DNA of 64,000 nt from Natronosalvus caseinilyticus (lineage in GTDB: Archaea; Halobacteriota; Halobacteria; Halobacteriales; Natrialbaceae): contig NZ_CP071596.1 in NCBI RefSeq assembly GCF_017357105.1, positions 1,488,001 to 1,552,000 on the forward strand, given 5' to 3'. The first letter of the stretch is position 1. Each line of letters starts with the position of its first letter. Below, in pieces: positions 17,772 through 25,282 of the stretch. The notes under the pieces are model-generated. The model was not told where the DNA came from. It saw only the letters and a program-made list of their open reading frames with translations, and ran no database searches. The position numbers and the translations under genes are program-made.

Positions 17772-18929
17772 ATGCCGACTCGAGAACTTCCGGCGGATGC
17801 ACCGGGCCATTATCGGGAGTCGCATCCACACCCGTACTACATTCCGGAGAAACTCCCTTTTTCCACAGCGATCACTGTAGACGACGAACTCGCGAATCGT
17901 ATCGCAGACGCGTCCTTTCAACTCGGTCGCCTCGACGGAATCAGTCCAACCGTCGACTTTGCACCGGTCCTCTACACGTCTCTCGTCCGGCTCGAAGCCG
18001 TCGAAACCGCTGAGATAGAGGGTGCTGACGTCGACGTGGACGAGGTCTACGCCTACCACACGCGTACCAGTGCAGGCGCAAACGTCGACACGAGCAAAGA
18101 CCTCCAGGAGGTTCTGAATGCCGAACGTGCACTTCAGGACGGATTCAACGCAATCAAACACGGCGAGTCGATAACGCTCGAACTCCTCCAGTCACTCCAC
18201 GAGTCGCTCCTCGAGAACGTCCGCAATGAAGGCGAAGCAGTCGGAGAATGGCGAACCACAGACGTTCACATCCCTGCCCCACGTTCTGACAAGCCACCGT
18301 TCGTTCCGCCGCCGCATCAGGACGTTCCTGGTCTTATGGACTCTCTCGAGGCGTACATTCAGATGGGCGGCCAACATCACCCACTCGTCGACCTCGCAAT
18401 TACGCACTACCAGTTCGAGACGATCCATCCCTGTGAGGACGGGAACGGACGGCTTGGCCGTATCCTCATCGTGTTGCAGCTCTGTGCTGCTGGCTACCTG
18501 GACGAGCCATACCTCTACCCGAGCGCCTACTTCAATCGCAACAAACAACAATACGTCGAACGGATGCGCGCCGTGAGTGAAAACGGAGAGTGGCGTGACT
18601 GGATCGCGTTTTTCATCGAAGGTATCGAAGTACAGGCTCGGAACTCGTACCAGCGGACGGTGAATCTGATGGAGCTTCAACGCGCCTACGAACGACGGTA
18701 CCCGCACCAAAAAACGAGTCATCGCCTCGCGCGAGGTGTATTCGACATGCCATACTTCACGGCTCGCGAGGTCCAGAATCGGTTCGACGTCAGTCGCCAA
18801 ACCGCGTACAACGCCATCGAGGAGTTAATATCCGAGGGTGTCCTCGTCGAGACGACCGGGAATCAGCGAAACCAGGAGTACAAAGCAGTCGACGTCTTCG
18901 ACATCCTCGAGGGAACACCGAACCACTAG
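17772..18929 (+). CDS. Fic domain AMPylase-like protein, class II, with C-terminal winged helix
   Basis: A 385-aa Fic protein. The Fic motif is H219-P-C-E-D-G-N-G-R-L-G-R230 (Cys in place of the usual Phe), with the flap region HIPAP upstream. An autoinhibitory motif of the (S/T)xxxE(G/N) type occurs N-terminally as TAEIEG (79-84), which makes it class II and self-inhibited. The C-terminus (about 310-385) is a winged helix: FTAREVQNRFDVSRQTAYNAIEELISEGVLVE. Fic enzymes transfer AMP or another nucleotide to protein hydroxyls. The gene has its own TATA-like stretch (CTTAAAAACGATATG near 17716-17730). Its somewhat lower GC content suggests acquisition. Confidence 0.92.
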   Translation: MPTRELPADAPGHYRESHPHPYYIPEKLPFSTAITVDDELANRIADASFQLGRLDGISPTVDFAPVLYTSLVRLEAVETAEIEGADVDVDEVYAYHTRTSAGANVDTSKDLQEVLNAERALQDGFNAIKHGESITLELLQSLHESLLENVRNEGEAVGEWRTTDVHIPAPRSDKPPFVPPPHQDVPGLMDSLEAYIQMGGQHHPLVDLAITHYQFETIHPCEDGNGRLGRILIVLQLCAAGYLDEPYLYPSAYFNRNKQQYVERMRAVSENGEWRDWIAFFIEGIEVQARNSYQRTVNLMELQRAYERRYPHQKTSHRLARGVFDMPYFTAREVQNRFDVSRQTAYNAIEELISEGVLVETTGNQRNQEYKAVDVFDILEGTPNH

Positions 18930-19070
18930 CCGAACCGACGGATAGAACTCAGTGCAGACAACTAAACACCAGACTCGTTTCGGCGACACAGCGGGCTTCG
19001 AAGCGGTTCGATTCTACAGTCAAACCTCGGGTGGGCAGCTGGGATGCACGACGATGCTACCCGTGGTGAG

Positions 19071-19724
19071 TCATAAGACATCACCGCGAACCGTCGCTCC
19101 CGCCTGCTCGCCTCGCCAGGCGTGGACCGCCTCCGCGGCCTCCTGTGCCTCCGCGTCGTCCATCCCGAGCATCTCGAGTGCACCCGACAGCGGGGGAAAC
19201 GCCAGTTCGCTGTTTCGCACCTTCTCGAGCGCGTCGTCGCTGCGAACGCCGTCGGACCAGAGACAGACGCCCCGCGGGTCGAGCAACTGCGTGTAGTCCT
19301 CGCGCAAACGCGCGCCGCGCAGGCGCTGGGTCACGTTGTCCTCGAAGCGGGCGTTGCAGACCTCGAGGTGAACCGGTTCGTCGTCGGCGAGCAACTGCGC
19401 GGCGAGGCACTTCTCGGGGGCGGCGTGGCCGTTCGCGTTGGCCCGGAGGTACTCGGGATGGGCGCGGGCCCACTCGGCTCGAACCGACTTGCCGACGCCC
19501 TTGACGCCGTGACTCTCCTCGAACTCGGCTTCCGCCTCGGCTTCGTCGCGCATCAGGATGTCCTTCGTCAGGTAAATGTCGAGTCGGTCGACGGGGTCGA
19601 GTCCGAGCGCGAGGTCGCCGTAGATCCACACCTCGCGGACGGGGACCGGCAGTAGTTCCGAGTCGACGGTCTCGAGGATCGCCTCCACCCTGTCGACGGC
19701 GTCGTCCCGGCTGAATCCGCTCAT
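19071..19724 (-). CDS. Conserved haloarchaeal protein (DUF7095-like)
   Basis: A 217-aa protein starting MSGFSRDDAVDRVEAILETV. The segment VPVREVWIYGDLALGLDPVD followed by RLDIYLTKDILMR recalls the minimal-nucleotidyltransferase pattern but without a clear GS...DxD pair. I recall this family as DUF7095, unverified. The C-terminus (SELAFPPLSGALEMLGMDDA) is helical. Function is unknown. The frame extends to 20066 but the extension is not protein-like. Confidence 0.7.
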   Translation of the reverse strand: MSGFSRDDAVDRVEAILETVDSELLPVPVREVWIYGDLALGLDPVDRLDIYLTKDILMRDEAEAEAEFEESHGVKGVGKSVRAEWARAHPEYLRANANGHAAPEKCLAAQLLADDEPVHLEVCNARFEDNVTQRLRGARLREDYTQLLDPRGVCLWSDGVRSDDALEKVRNSELAFPPLSGALEMLGMDDAEAQEAAEAVHAWRGEQAGATVRGDVL

Positions 19725-19840
19725 GGCTCGAGATTGGGGCGAGTCGGGCAAAACGGTTTTCCTCGACCTACGCCGATCGACGAAGTTCCTCGACCTGCGC
19801 CTATCAGCGAACTCGCTCGATCGCCTCCGCAAACACCGGT

Positions 19841-20308
19841 TTACGCGCGCTTCGACTCGTCGGTCCCGACGTACACCTCCTTCTCGGCCCTCGCGTGACG
19901 GGTGCCGTCGGCCGCCACAATGTCGACCGCGTAGGTCCGGGTCGTCGAGGACTCGGTCTCGAGGATCGACTCGATCTCCTCGAGTTCCGCGTCCGGGAGT
20001 CGAAACCTGGCGTACAGCGTCTCTTTGCCCGGCTTTTCGAACTCGATCGTCGCGCCTCTGTCCCAAACGACGTAGGAGTCCTCGAGTGCCTGGATGAGCA
20101 TCATCGCGTAAATCGGATCGATCGCGGCGTAGATGCTTCCTCCGAAGGTCGTCCCGAAGACGTTCTTCGTTCGCCAGCTACGCGGGATCGAGACGCGGAC
20201 CTCCTGCCAGTCGCTCGCGATGTACCGTACCCGGCCGCCGGCGAGTCGGTAGGCGGGAAACAGGTTAAAGCGATAGCGCGCGAGTTTCGTCCGGAGGGAT
20301 TCGGGCAT
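19841..20308 (-). CDS. DUF4442 hot-dog fold (thioesterase-like) protein
   Basis: A 155-aa protein with the DUF4442 pattern: N-terminal FNLFPAYRLAGGRVRYIASD, then NVFGTTFGGSIYAAIDPIYAMML, the hot-dog helix region, and the strand DRGATIEFEKPGKE. The family is related to acyl-CoA thioesterases, but catalytic activity is not established. It is divergent from the alpha/beta hydrolase, whose start lies 131 bp away. Confidence 0.85.
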   Translation of the reverse strand: MPESLRTKLARYRFNLFPAYRLAGGRVRYIASDWQEVRVSIPRSWRTKNVFGTTFGGSIYAAIDPIYAMMLIQALEDSYVVWDRGATIEFEKPGKETLYARFRLPDAELEEIESILETESSTTRTYAVDIVAADGTRHARAEKEVYVGTDESKRA

Positions 20309-20439
20309 TGCGTACGTCGCTCATCTCGAGGGGGCAACGTAGCGGCTTCGATCCTGGCGTGTGGACTGTTGGCTTCCACCCCGAACCCGCCGACGGACAG
20401 CGTACGCTTTTGTCACTTCCCGACGAATGGACAGCCGAG

Positions 20440-21261
20440 ATGCGCCATCGAATCTTCAACGACGAGGGCGAGGAGGACCTCGTCTTCGTCATGGGCTTTG
20501 GGAATCGCTGGACTCACGAGAACGTCAGCTGGCTCGTCGGGACGCTCGCCAACGCCGGCTACCGCGTCCACGCGTTCGAACTCCCGACGAACATCGACGA
20601 CTTCAAAGCCGACTGGCTCGAGCCCGTCGCCGAGTACGTCGTCGACCTCGAGGACTATCAACTACTGGCTCACAGCGCGGGCTCGCTCGTCGCCCAGGCG
20701 CTCGACGGCGCGGACAACCACGTCTACCTGAGTCCGTGGTGGGGATACAACGAGCGGGTTCCCGACCCGGTCCTCGACCTCCTCTCTCAAATTCCGACGA
20801 GCGCGCCGTTTCTCCCGCGCGGCGAGACCGACAGGTCGGCCATCGGCGACCTCGCGACGGACCACCAGCTCGCGACGGGCCCGAAGTGGGTCTCGCCATC
20901 GTTCGTCCGGGAGACGCGGCGCGCCCAGGGTGATCTCCTGGCGATCGACCACGACGCCGTCGTCTTCTGTTCGCTCAAAGACCCCATCATCGACCACCAG
21001 CCCATCGGCGAGCGGGTGCCGCCCGAACACGTGGTCCTCTACGACGGCGGCCACGAACTGTTCTCCTCGAGCGTGCGCGACCAGTACGTCGGCCTCCTGC
21101 TGACCGCGCTCGAGGGTGGGGCCGACGCGATCGAAGCGGCCCACGGGATCTACACGCTCGAGGCGTCGGACGACCGTGGCGACGCCGTCGACGCCGACGC
21201 TGGTGCTGACGCCGACTCTGACGCGGGGGACGAAGCCGACGCCGTCGACGCGACGAACTAG
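20440..21261 (+). CDS. Alpha/beta hydrolase
   Basis: A 273-aa alpha/beta hydrolase-fold protein. The nucleophile elbow is AHSAGS (QLLAHSAGSLVAQAL), the probable acid lies in CSLKDPIIDHQP, and the His in YDGGHELF. The N-terminus LVFVMGFGNRW supplies the oxyanion-hole region. The last about 30 residues form an Asp/Ala-rich tail with alternating DAD repeats, typical of halophile surface acidity. I chose ATG 20440 (MRHRIFNDEGEED); the upstream extension to 20308 overlaps the divergent gene's start. Substrate is unknown. Confidence 0.82.
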   Translation: MRHRIFNDEGEEDLVFVMGFGNRWTHENVSWLVGTLANAGYRVHAFELPTNIDDFKADWLEPVAEYVVDLEDYQLLAHSAGSLVAQALDGADNHVYLSPWWGYNERVPDPVLDLLSQIPTSAPFLPRGETDRSAIGDLATDHQLATGPKWVSPSFVRETRRAQGDLLAIDHDAVVFCSLKDPIIDHQPIGERVPPEHVVLYDGGHELFSSSVRDQYVGLLLTALEGGADAIEAAHGIYTLEASDDRGDAVDADAGADADSDAGDEADAVDATN

Positions 21262-21367
21262 ACGTTGCAGCCAGCCAGGAGCGGCCAGTTCCAGCCATCC
21301 AGGAACGACCGCTTACAGCCGGCGAGGAGCGAAACGCGTTTCCCCCCGAACCCGCTACCTCGAGTCG

Positions 21368-22336
21368 ATGAACTGCAACCGGTGTGACGCCGAGGCGGTG
21401 ATGCACGCCGCCTACTCGGGGGCGCACCTCTGTGAAGACCACTTCCTCGAGTCCGTCGACAAGCGGGTTCGGCGTCGGATTCGCCGCGACGACCTGGTCC
21501 CGCGAGACGCCAGTCCCGAGAACCCCCAGACGTGGGTAATCGGCCTCTCGGGCGGGAAGGACAGCGTCGTCTTAACCCAGATCCTCTCGGAGACCTTCGC
21601 CGAAGACCCCCGGATCGAACTCGTCTGTCTCACGATCCACGAGGGCATCGAGGGCTACCGCGACGAGAGCCTGGCGGCCTGCCTCGAGTTGACCGAGGAC
21701 CTCGACATCCGTCACGAGGTGGTGAGCTACGAGGAGGAGTTCGACGTCCGCATGGACCACGTCGTCGAAGACGACCCCGAAAACATGGCCGCCTGCGCCT
21801 ACTGCGGCGTCTTCCGACGCGACCTCCTCGAGAAGTACGCCGACCGCTTCGGCGCTGACCTCATGCTCACCGGTCACAACCTCGACGACGAGGCCCAGAC
21901 GGCCCTGATGAACTTCCTCGAGGGCGACGTCTCCCAGATCGCCAAGCACTTCGACGCGAGTCTCGGCCCGCTCGACGAACGCCGGGAGCAGGACAACTTC
22001 GTTCCCCGGGCTAAACCCCTCCGGGACGTCCCCGAGAAGGAGGTAGCTCTCTACGCTCACCTCCGGGACCTGCCCGCCCACATCACCGAGTGTCCCCACT
22101 CGAGCGAGGCCTACCGCGGCGAGATCCAGCGACTGCTCTACGGCCTCGAGGAAGATCACCCCGGAACGCGCCACTCCATCCTCTCGGGCTACGAGGAACT
22201 CGCCGGCATCGTCGCCGATCGCTACGACGAAGACGGCGACGACGCCGACCTCCAGGCGTGTACCGAGTGCGGCTCGACGACGACGCGGGAGGTCTGTCGG
22301 AAGTGCTCGTTGCTCGAGTCGATCCACGCGGTTTGA
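21368..22336 (+). CDS. ncsA: tRNA 2-thiouridine synthase, NcsA/Ncs6 family
   Basis: A 322-aa PP-loop tRNA thiolase. Order of features: N-terminal zinc finger CNRCDAEAV...CEDH, PP-loop GLSGGKDSVVL at about 60-70, conserved CAYCGVFRR, the segment TGHNLDDEAQT, and a C-terminal zinc ribbon CTECGS...CRKC. Archaeal NcsA thiolates U34 of Lys, Glu and Gln tRNAs using the ubiquitin-like SAMP2 as sulfur carrier. The ATG at 21368 is preferred over an upstream frame to 21116, because the zinc finger begins directly there. Convergent with ftsZ2. Confidence 0.92.
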   Translation: MNCNRCDAEAVMHAAYSGAHLCEDHFLESVDKRVRRRIRRDDLVPRDASPENPQTWVIGLSGGKDSVVLTQILSETFAEDPRIELVCLTIHEGIEGYRDESLAACLELTEDLDIRHEVVSYEEEFDVRMDHVVEDDPENMAACAYCGVFRRDLLEKYADRFGADLMLTGHNLDDEAQTALMNFLEGDVSQIAKHFDASLGPLDERREQDNFVPRAKPLRDVPEKEVALYAHLRDLPAHITECPHSSEAYRGEIQRLLYGLEEDHPGTRHSILSGYEELAGIVADRYDEDGDDADLQACTECGSTTTREVCRKCSLLESIHAV

Positions 22337-22673
22337 GTTTTCTCGAGAACGCTCTCGACGTATTACGTCGTCGTACTCGCTAGTTCCCGTTTTCGCGCTC
22401 GTCAGTGACGTCTCGAGAACGGCCGGCGGTGATCACGAAACCCACGTGTAGGTAGGGTCTCGCCGAGCGTCGCCACTCGAGGGCGTGAAAGCGTCGGTCG
22501 GCCAAAGTGGTGTGTCTGGTGTGGTGTTCTGCGGCGGCGGTGTGTCAGGGCCGCCGCAGGTGACCGACCGATGGTGTGTCGTGATTCGCGGTCGCGATTG
22601 CGTTAGTGTGTCAGTCGCGATTGGTGTGTCGTTTCGGCTCGAACGATCGAACGTCTGAACGGCTAGCCCCGCG
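22337..22673. other. Convergent intergenic region with GTGTGTC repeats
   Basis: These 337 bp separate the converging 3' ends of ncsA and ftsZ2. I see no credible gene. Features visible are five GTGTGTC copies (listed separately) and a GC-rich hairpin GCGGC...GCCGC around 22531-22558, which may help terminate one or both transcripts. Confidence 0.5.
22510..22630. repeat. Five GTGTGTC repeats downstream of ftsZ2
   Basis: GTGTGTC occurs at 22510-22516, 22540-22546, 22574-22580, 22606-22612 and 22624-22630, that is at intervals of 30, 34, 32 and 18 nt. TCGCGATTG is also repeated before the last two copies. Read on the minus strand these are GACACAC units in the ftsZ2 3' untranslated region. Confidence 0.6.
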
Positions 22674-23915
22674 TTAGCGGATGACGTCGACGCCGTTGTT
22701 CCGCTCAACCTGGTCGCGGCCGCCGTCGCTCTGAGCACCGAAGCTCGAACGCGAGCCCGAGTGGGAGTGCGAACTCGAGCGACGCCCGCCCGAACCCCGC
22801 TCCTGTGTCTGCGAGACGTTCTGACTCGCGTCGAAGTCCGCCTCGGTCACGCCCTCGAGGCTGGCGCGGGATTTGTCGGCCTGTTTCTGGGTACTCGGGC
22901 CGAGCACCTGCGCGCTCTGGACGCCGGTCATGATCGCCATGACCCGCACCTTGCCCTTGTAGCTCTCCTGGATCCGGGCGCCCCAGATCACGTTCGCCGA
23001 GGCCTCGAGGCGCTCGGTGATGTTGTCGGCGATTCCCTCGGCCTCCTTCAGCGTGAGGTCGGGGCCGCCAGTGATGTGGACCAGTCCGCCGGAGGCGCCG
23101 CGATAGTCGACGTCCAACAGCGGGTGGTTCATCGCGTCGCGGACGACCTCCTCGGTCTTGTTCTTGTCCTGGGTCTCCCCCACGAGCATCACCGCGACGC
23201 CGCCCTGGTTCATGATCGTGGACATGTCCGCGTAGTCCAGGTTGATCAGGCTCGGCTGGGTGATCGTCTCGGAGATGCCCTTGACGGTCTCGGCGATGAT
23301 CTGGTCCATCACCGAGAACGCCTTGCCGATCGGCAGATTCGGGACGTAATCGAGCAGCCGGTTGTTGTCCAGGACGATGATCGAGTCGGCCTGCTCGCGC
23401 AGCTTCTCGAGACCTTCCTCGGCCTTGACCGTGCGGGCGCGTTCGACGTTGAACGGCGTCGAGACCATCCCGACGACGATGGCGCCCTGCTCTTTGGCGA
23501 TCTTCGAGGCGACGGGAGCGGCACCGGTGCCGGTACCGCCACCCATGCCGGCCGTGACGAAAACGAGGTCCGCGTCGCCGAGGACCTCCTTGATCGTACC
23601 CTGGGCCATCTCGGTGGCACGCTCGCCCATCGAGGGGTCGCCGCCGGCACCCAGTCCGTTCGTGAGCGACTTGCCCACGAGGATCTTGGTGTCGGCCTCG
23701 ATCATCTTCAGGTGTTGCTTGTCGGTGTTGATCGCGATCGTTTCCGCGCCTTCGACACCGATGTTGTACAGCCGGTTGATTGTGTTGTTGCCGGCTCCAC
23801 CGCACCCGATGATGACGATTCGGGGCTCCCCGAACTCGTCGTCGTCGAGGGAGCCGTCCATGTTCTTGGCCTCTTCCTCAGCGTTTTCGAGGGCGTCTTG
23901 CACGATGTCCTGCAT
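22674..23915 (-). CDS. ftsZ2: Cell division tubulin homologue FtsZ2
   Basis: A 413-aa FtsZ. The GTP-binding signature [12 protein letters not shown], the N-terminal [16 protein letters not shown] and the T7 catalytic loop NLDYADM are intact. After the tubulin core, a variable Ser/Gly/Arg tail ends in [11 protein letters not shown]. The start [17 protein letters not shown] and the position directly after cdrS identify the FtsZ2 paralogue, which in Haloferax drives ring constriction while FtsZ1 scaffolds assembly. Only 2 bp separate the cdrS stop from the ftsZ2 ATG, so the two are one operon. SepF, its membrane anchor, is encoded at 57656. Confidence 0.93.
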   Translation of the reverse strand: MQDIVQDALENAEEEAKNMDGSLDDDEFGEPRIVIIGCGGAGNNTINRLYNIGVEGAETIAINTDKQHLKMIEADTKILVGKSLTNGLGAGGDPSMGERATEMAQGTIKEVLGDADLVFVTAGMGGGTGTGAAPVASKIAKEQGAIVVGMVSTPFNVERARTVKAEEGLEKLREQADSIIVLDNNRLLDYVPNLPIGKAFSVMDQIIAETVKGISETITQPSLINLDYADMSTIMNQGGVAVMLVGETQDKNKTEEVVRDAMNHPLLDVDYRGASGGLVHITGGPDLTLKEAEGIADNITERLEASANVIWGARIQESYKGKVRVMAIMTGVQSAQVLGPSTQKQADKSRASLEGVTEADFDASQNVSQTQERGSGGRRSSSHSHSGSRSSFGAQSDGGRDQVERNNGVDVIR

Positions 23916-23917
23916 CG

Positions 23918-24097
23918 TTACACCTTCGCCCAGCCGCGTTTACCCGGCTGTTCGTGGCGACCCTCGTACTGGTCGTTGATCATCTCTCGTACGGCCGAAC
24001 GGATAGCTTCGCTCCGGTTTGGAAACTCCCCCGTCTCGACCAGCTGTTCGACTTCTTCGATCTGCTGTTTCGGTATTCGCAGTGTCACACGCTCCAT
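23918..24097 (-). CDS. cdrS: CdrS, ribbon-helix-helix regulator of cell division
   Basis: A 59-aa protein, too short for usual gene-length cutoffs. It begins [20 protein letters not shown]: the beta strand VTLRIP followed by two helices ([27 protein letters not shown]) is a ribbon-helix-helix DNA-binding fold. It ends GWAKV just before ftsZ2. In Halobacterium the cdrS-ftsZ2 operon links this small regulator to control of division genes. Its promoter region contains the GTCTTAC array described separately. Confidence 0.9.
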   Translation of the reverse strand: MERVTLRIPKQQIEEVEQLVETGEFPNRSEAIRSAVREMINDQYEGRHEQPGKRGWAKV

Positions 24098-24117
24098 TAT
24101 TGTATTCCCCGTATTGG

Positions 24118-24290
24118 GTAAGACGGTGCGCGCCCCTGTCAGACGCGGCGTGTCTTACACGTCGAATCGACCGACTGCGGCCGATTTCCGGGTGGCGTCC
24201 ACCCGCTGTAAGACAACCGTCTTACGCGACTGTAGCCAACAGGCTGGTAGGTATTAAAACTATCGGCGTCGGTGACCGTCTGTGTCTTAC
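24118..24290. promoter_or_regulatory. Array of GTCTTAC/GTAAGAC half-sites between cdrL and cdrS
   Basis: Five copies of a 7-mer in both orientations: GTAAGAC at 24118-24124 and 24208-24214; GTCTTAC at 24152-24158, 24219-24225 and 24284-24290. The pair at 24208-24225 forms a perfect inverted repeat with a 4-bp spacer (AACC). All lie in the 215-bp gap before cdrS-ftsZ2. Such short inverted sites suit ribbon-helix-helix dimers, so CdrL and/or CdrS are the likely binders. Confidence 0.65.
24251..24262 (-). promoter_or_regulatory. Probable TATA box of cdrS-ftsZ2
   Basis: On the minus strand this reads AGTTTTAATAC. Transcription would begin near 24225-24235, next to the inverted repeat at 24208-24225, which fits repression by blocking initiation. 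The resulting leader would be about 130 nt. Confidence 0.4.
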
Positions 24291-24312
24291 GACTGAATCG
24301 TTTGTATGACAG

Positions 24313-24930
24313 TCACGACTGATTCGACTCGAGCACGTCCGCTGCCGGCGTTCGACGCCCACAGCTCGGGCAGAACGCCCAATCCGATCGCACCTCGTCC
24401 CCGCAGTCACAGAAGACGCGGTGAGTCGCCTTCTCGCCGCAGTTGGGACAGAAGACGTGTTCGGACTCGAGTCCCGTCCCACACTGGCCACAGGCGTGCG
24501 CGCCTCGAGCGGGACGGTCCTCGACCGAACGCGCCGGTTGGTCTCGCGCCGATCCGGTTGAGGTGCTCGAGTGGTCGGCCGCGTGCGTTTCGCCATCCAC
24601 TGCCGGGGTGGCAGATTCGGTCTCGCGTGCGCGCGTCGCCTCGACACCCTCGAGCGCGATGGAGACGTTGACGTCCTGGCCGCTCGATGTGTGACGAGCG
24701 GACAATCGTTGTTCGAGCAGGGAGTCGATCCGTTCCTCGAGCAAGGCGTCGAGGCTGTCGTCCGGAGCGGCGGTACGAGCGTCGTCGGTCGGACGGGCGT
24801 CGACACCGTCTGTCGGCCGCTCGTCCAGGTACGCTCGGAGTGCCTCGCGCATGACCTCGCTCTTCGAGGCGTCGAAGGCCTCGAGTTCGGCGACGAGGTC
24901 GTCGTCCGCGCGGAACGTGATCTTTCCCAT
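24313..24930 (-). CDS. cdrL: CdrL, ribbon-helix-helix protein with C-terminal double zinc ribbon
   Basis: A 205-aa protein. The N-terminus MGKITFRADDDLVAELEAFD with SKSEVMREALRAYLDE is a ribbon-helix-helix DNA-binding domain. A linker (45-140) follows. Then come paired zinc ribbons: CGQCGTG...CPNCGEK and CDCGDE...CPSCGRR. This matches the long cell-division regulator CdrL, which in Halobacterium binds upstream of cdrS-ftsZ2. A TATA-like ATTATAAC on the opposite strand at 24951-24960, about 25 nt from the ATG, suggests a leaderless mRNA. Confidence 0.88.
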   Translation of the reverse strand: MGKITFRADDDLVAELEAFDASKSEVMREALRAYLDERPTDGVDARPTDDARTAAPDDSLDALLEERIDSLLEQRLSARHTSSGQDVNVSIALEGVEATRARETESATPAVDGETHAADHSSTSTGSARDQPARSVEDRPARGAHACGQCGTGLESEHVFCPNCGEKATHRVFCDCGDEVRSDWAFCPSCGRRTPAADVLESNQS

Positions 24931-25018
24931 GGTCGATTCAGTTACCGACCATATTATAACTTATCCTATATGAAACTTCCCACGCGTCCGACAGTGTCAC
25001 ACACGGTGCGAATAATAA

Positions 25019-25027
25019 CCCTTATAC
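25019..25027 (+). promoter_or_regulatory. TATA box of the tRNA-Tyr gene
   Basis: CCCTTATAC lies about 28-35 nt before the mature tRNA 5' end and is preceded by AT-rich AATAATAA (25011-25018). Confidence 0.5.
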
Positions 25028-25053
25028 CGCCTTCGTCTGCTACGTACGAGTGA

Positions 25054-25127
25054 CCGCTCTTAGCTCAGCCTGGTAGAGCAGTCGACTGTAGATCGACTTG
25101 CCCCCCGTTCAAATCGGGGAGAGCGGA
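25054..25127 (+). tRNA. tRNA-Tyr (GTA anticodon)
   Basis: A complete 74-nt cloverleaf. Acceptor arms CCGCTCT/AGAGCGG with discriminator A; D stem GCTC/GAGC; anticodon stem GTCGA/TCGAC with loop CTGTAGA, anticodon GTA; T stem CCCCG/CGGGG with loop TTCAAAT. There is no intron and no encoded CCA. The C1-G72 pair is the archaeal and eukaryotic tyrosine identity element, supporting the assignment. Confidence 0.96.
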
Positions 25128-25282
25128 CTCGTTTTCTTCGTCGAACGGATCACGTTCGACCGACAGGAGCGATTTCGATACCACGTCGTGTCCACGGCGA
25201 GTCGTCGATCCTGAAAGTGACTGCTCGAGTGCTCTCCCACGTGTCCAGATGCTACGCTTTTCAGATGGACGTTTACGGGCGA

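Noticed and set aside
22510-22630. CRISPR-like array
   Set aside because: The repeated unit is only 7 bp and spacing is uneven (18-34 nt); no cas genes are present.
22433-22738. Minus-strand frame rich in Thr and Pro downstream of ftsZ2
   Set aside because: The composition comes from the GACACAC repeats; it overlaps the ftsZ2 C-terminus in another frame.
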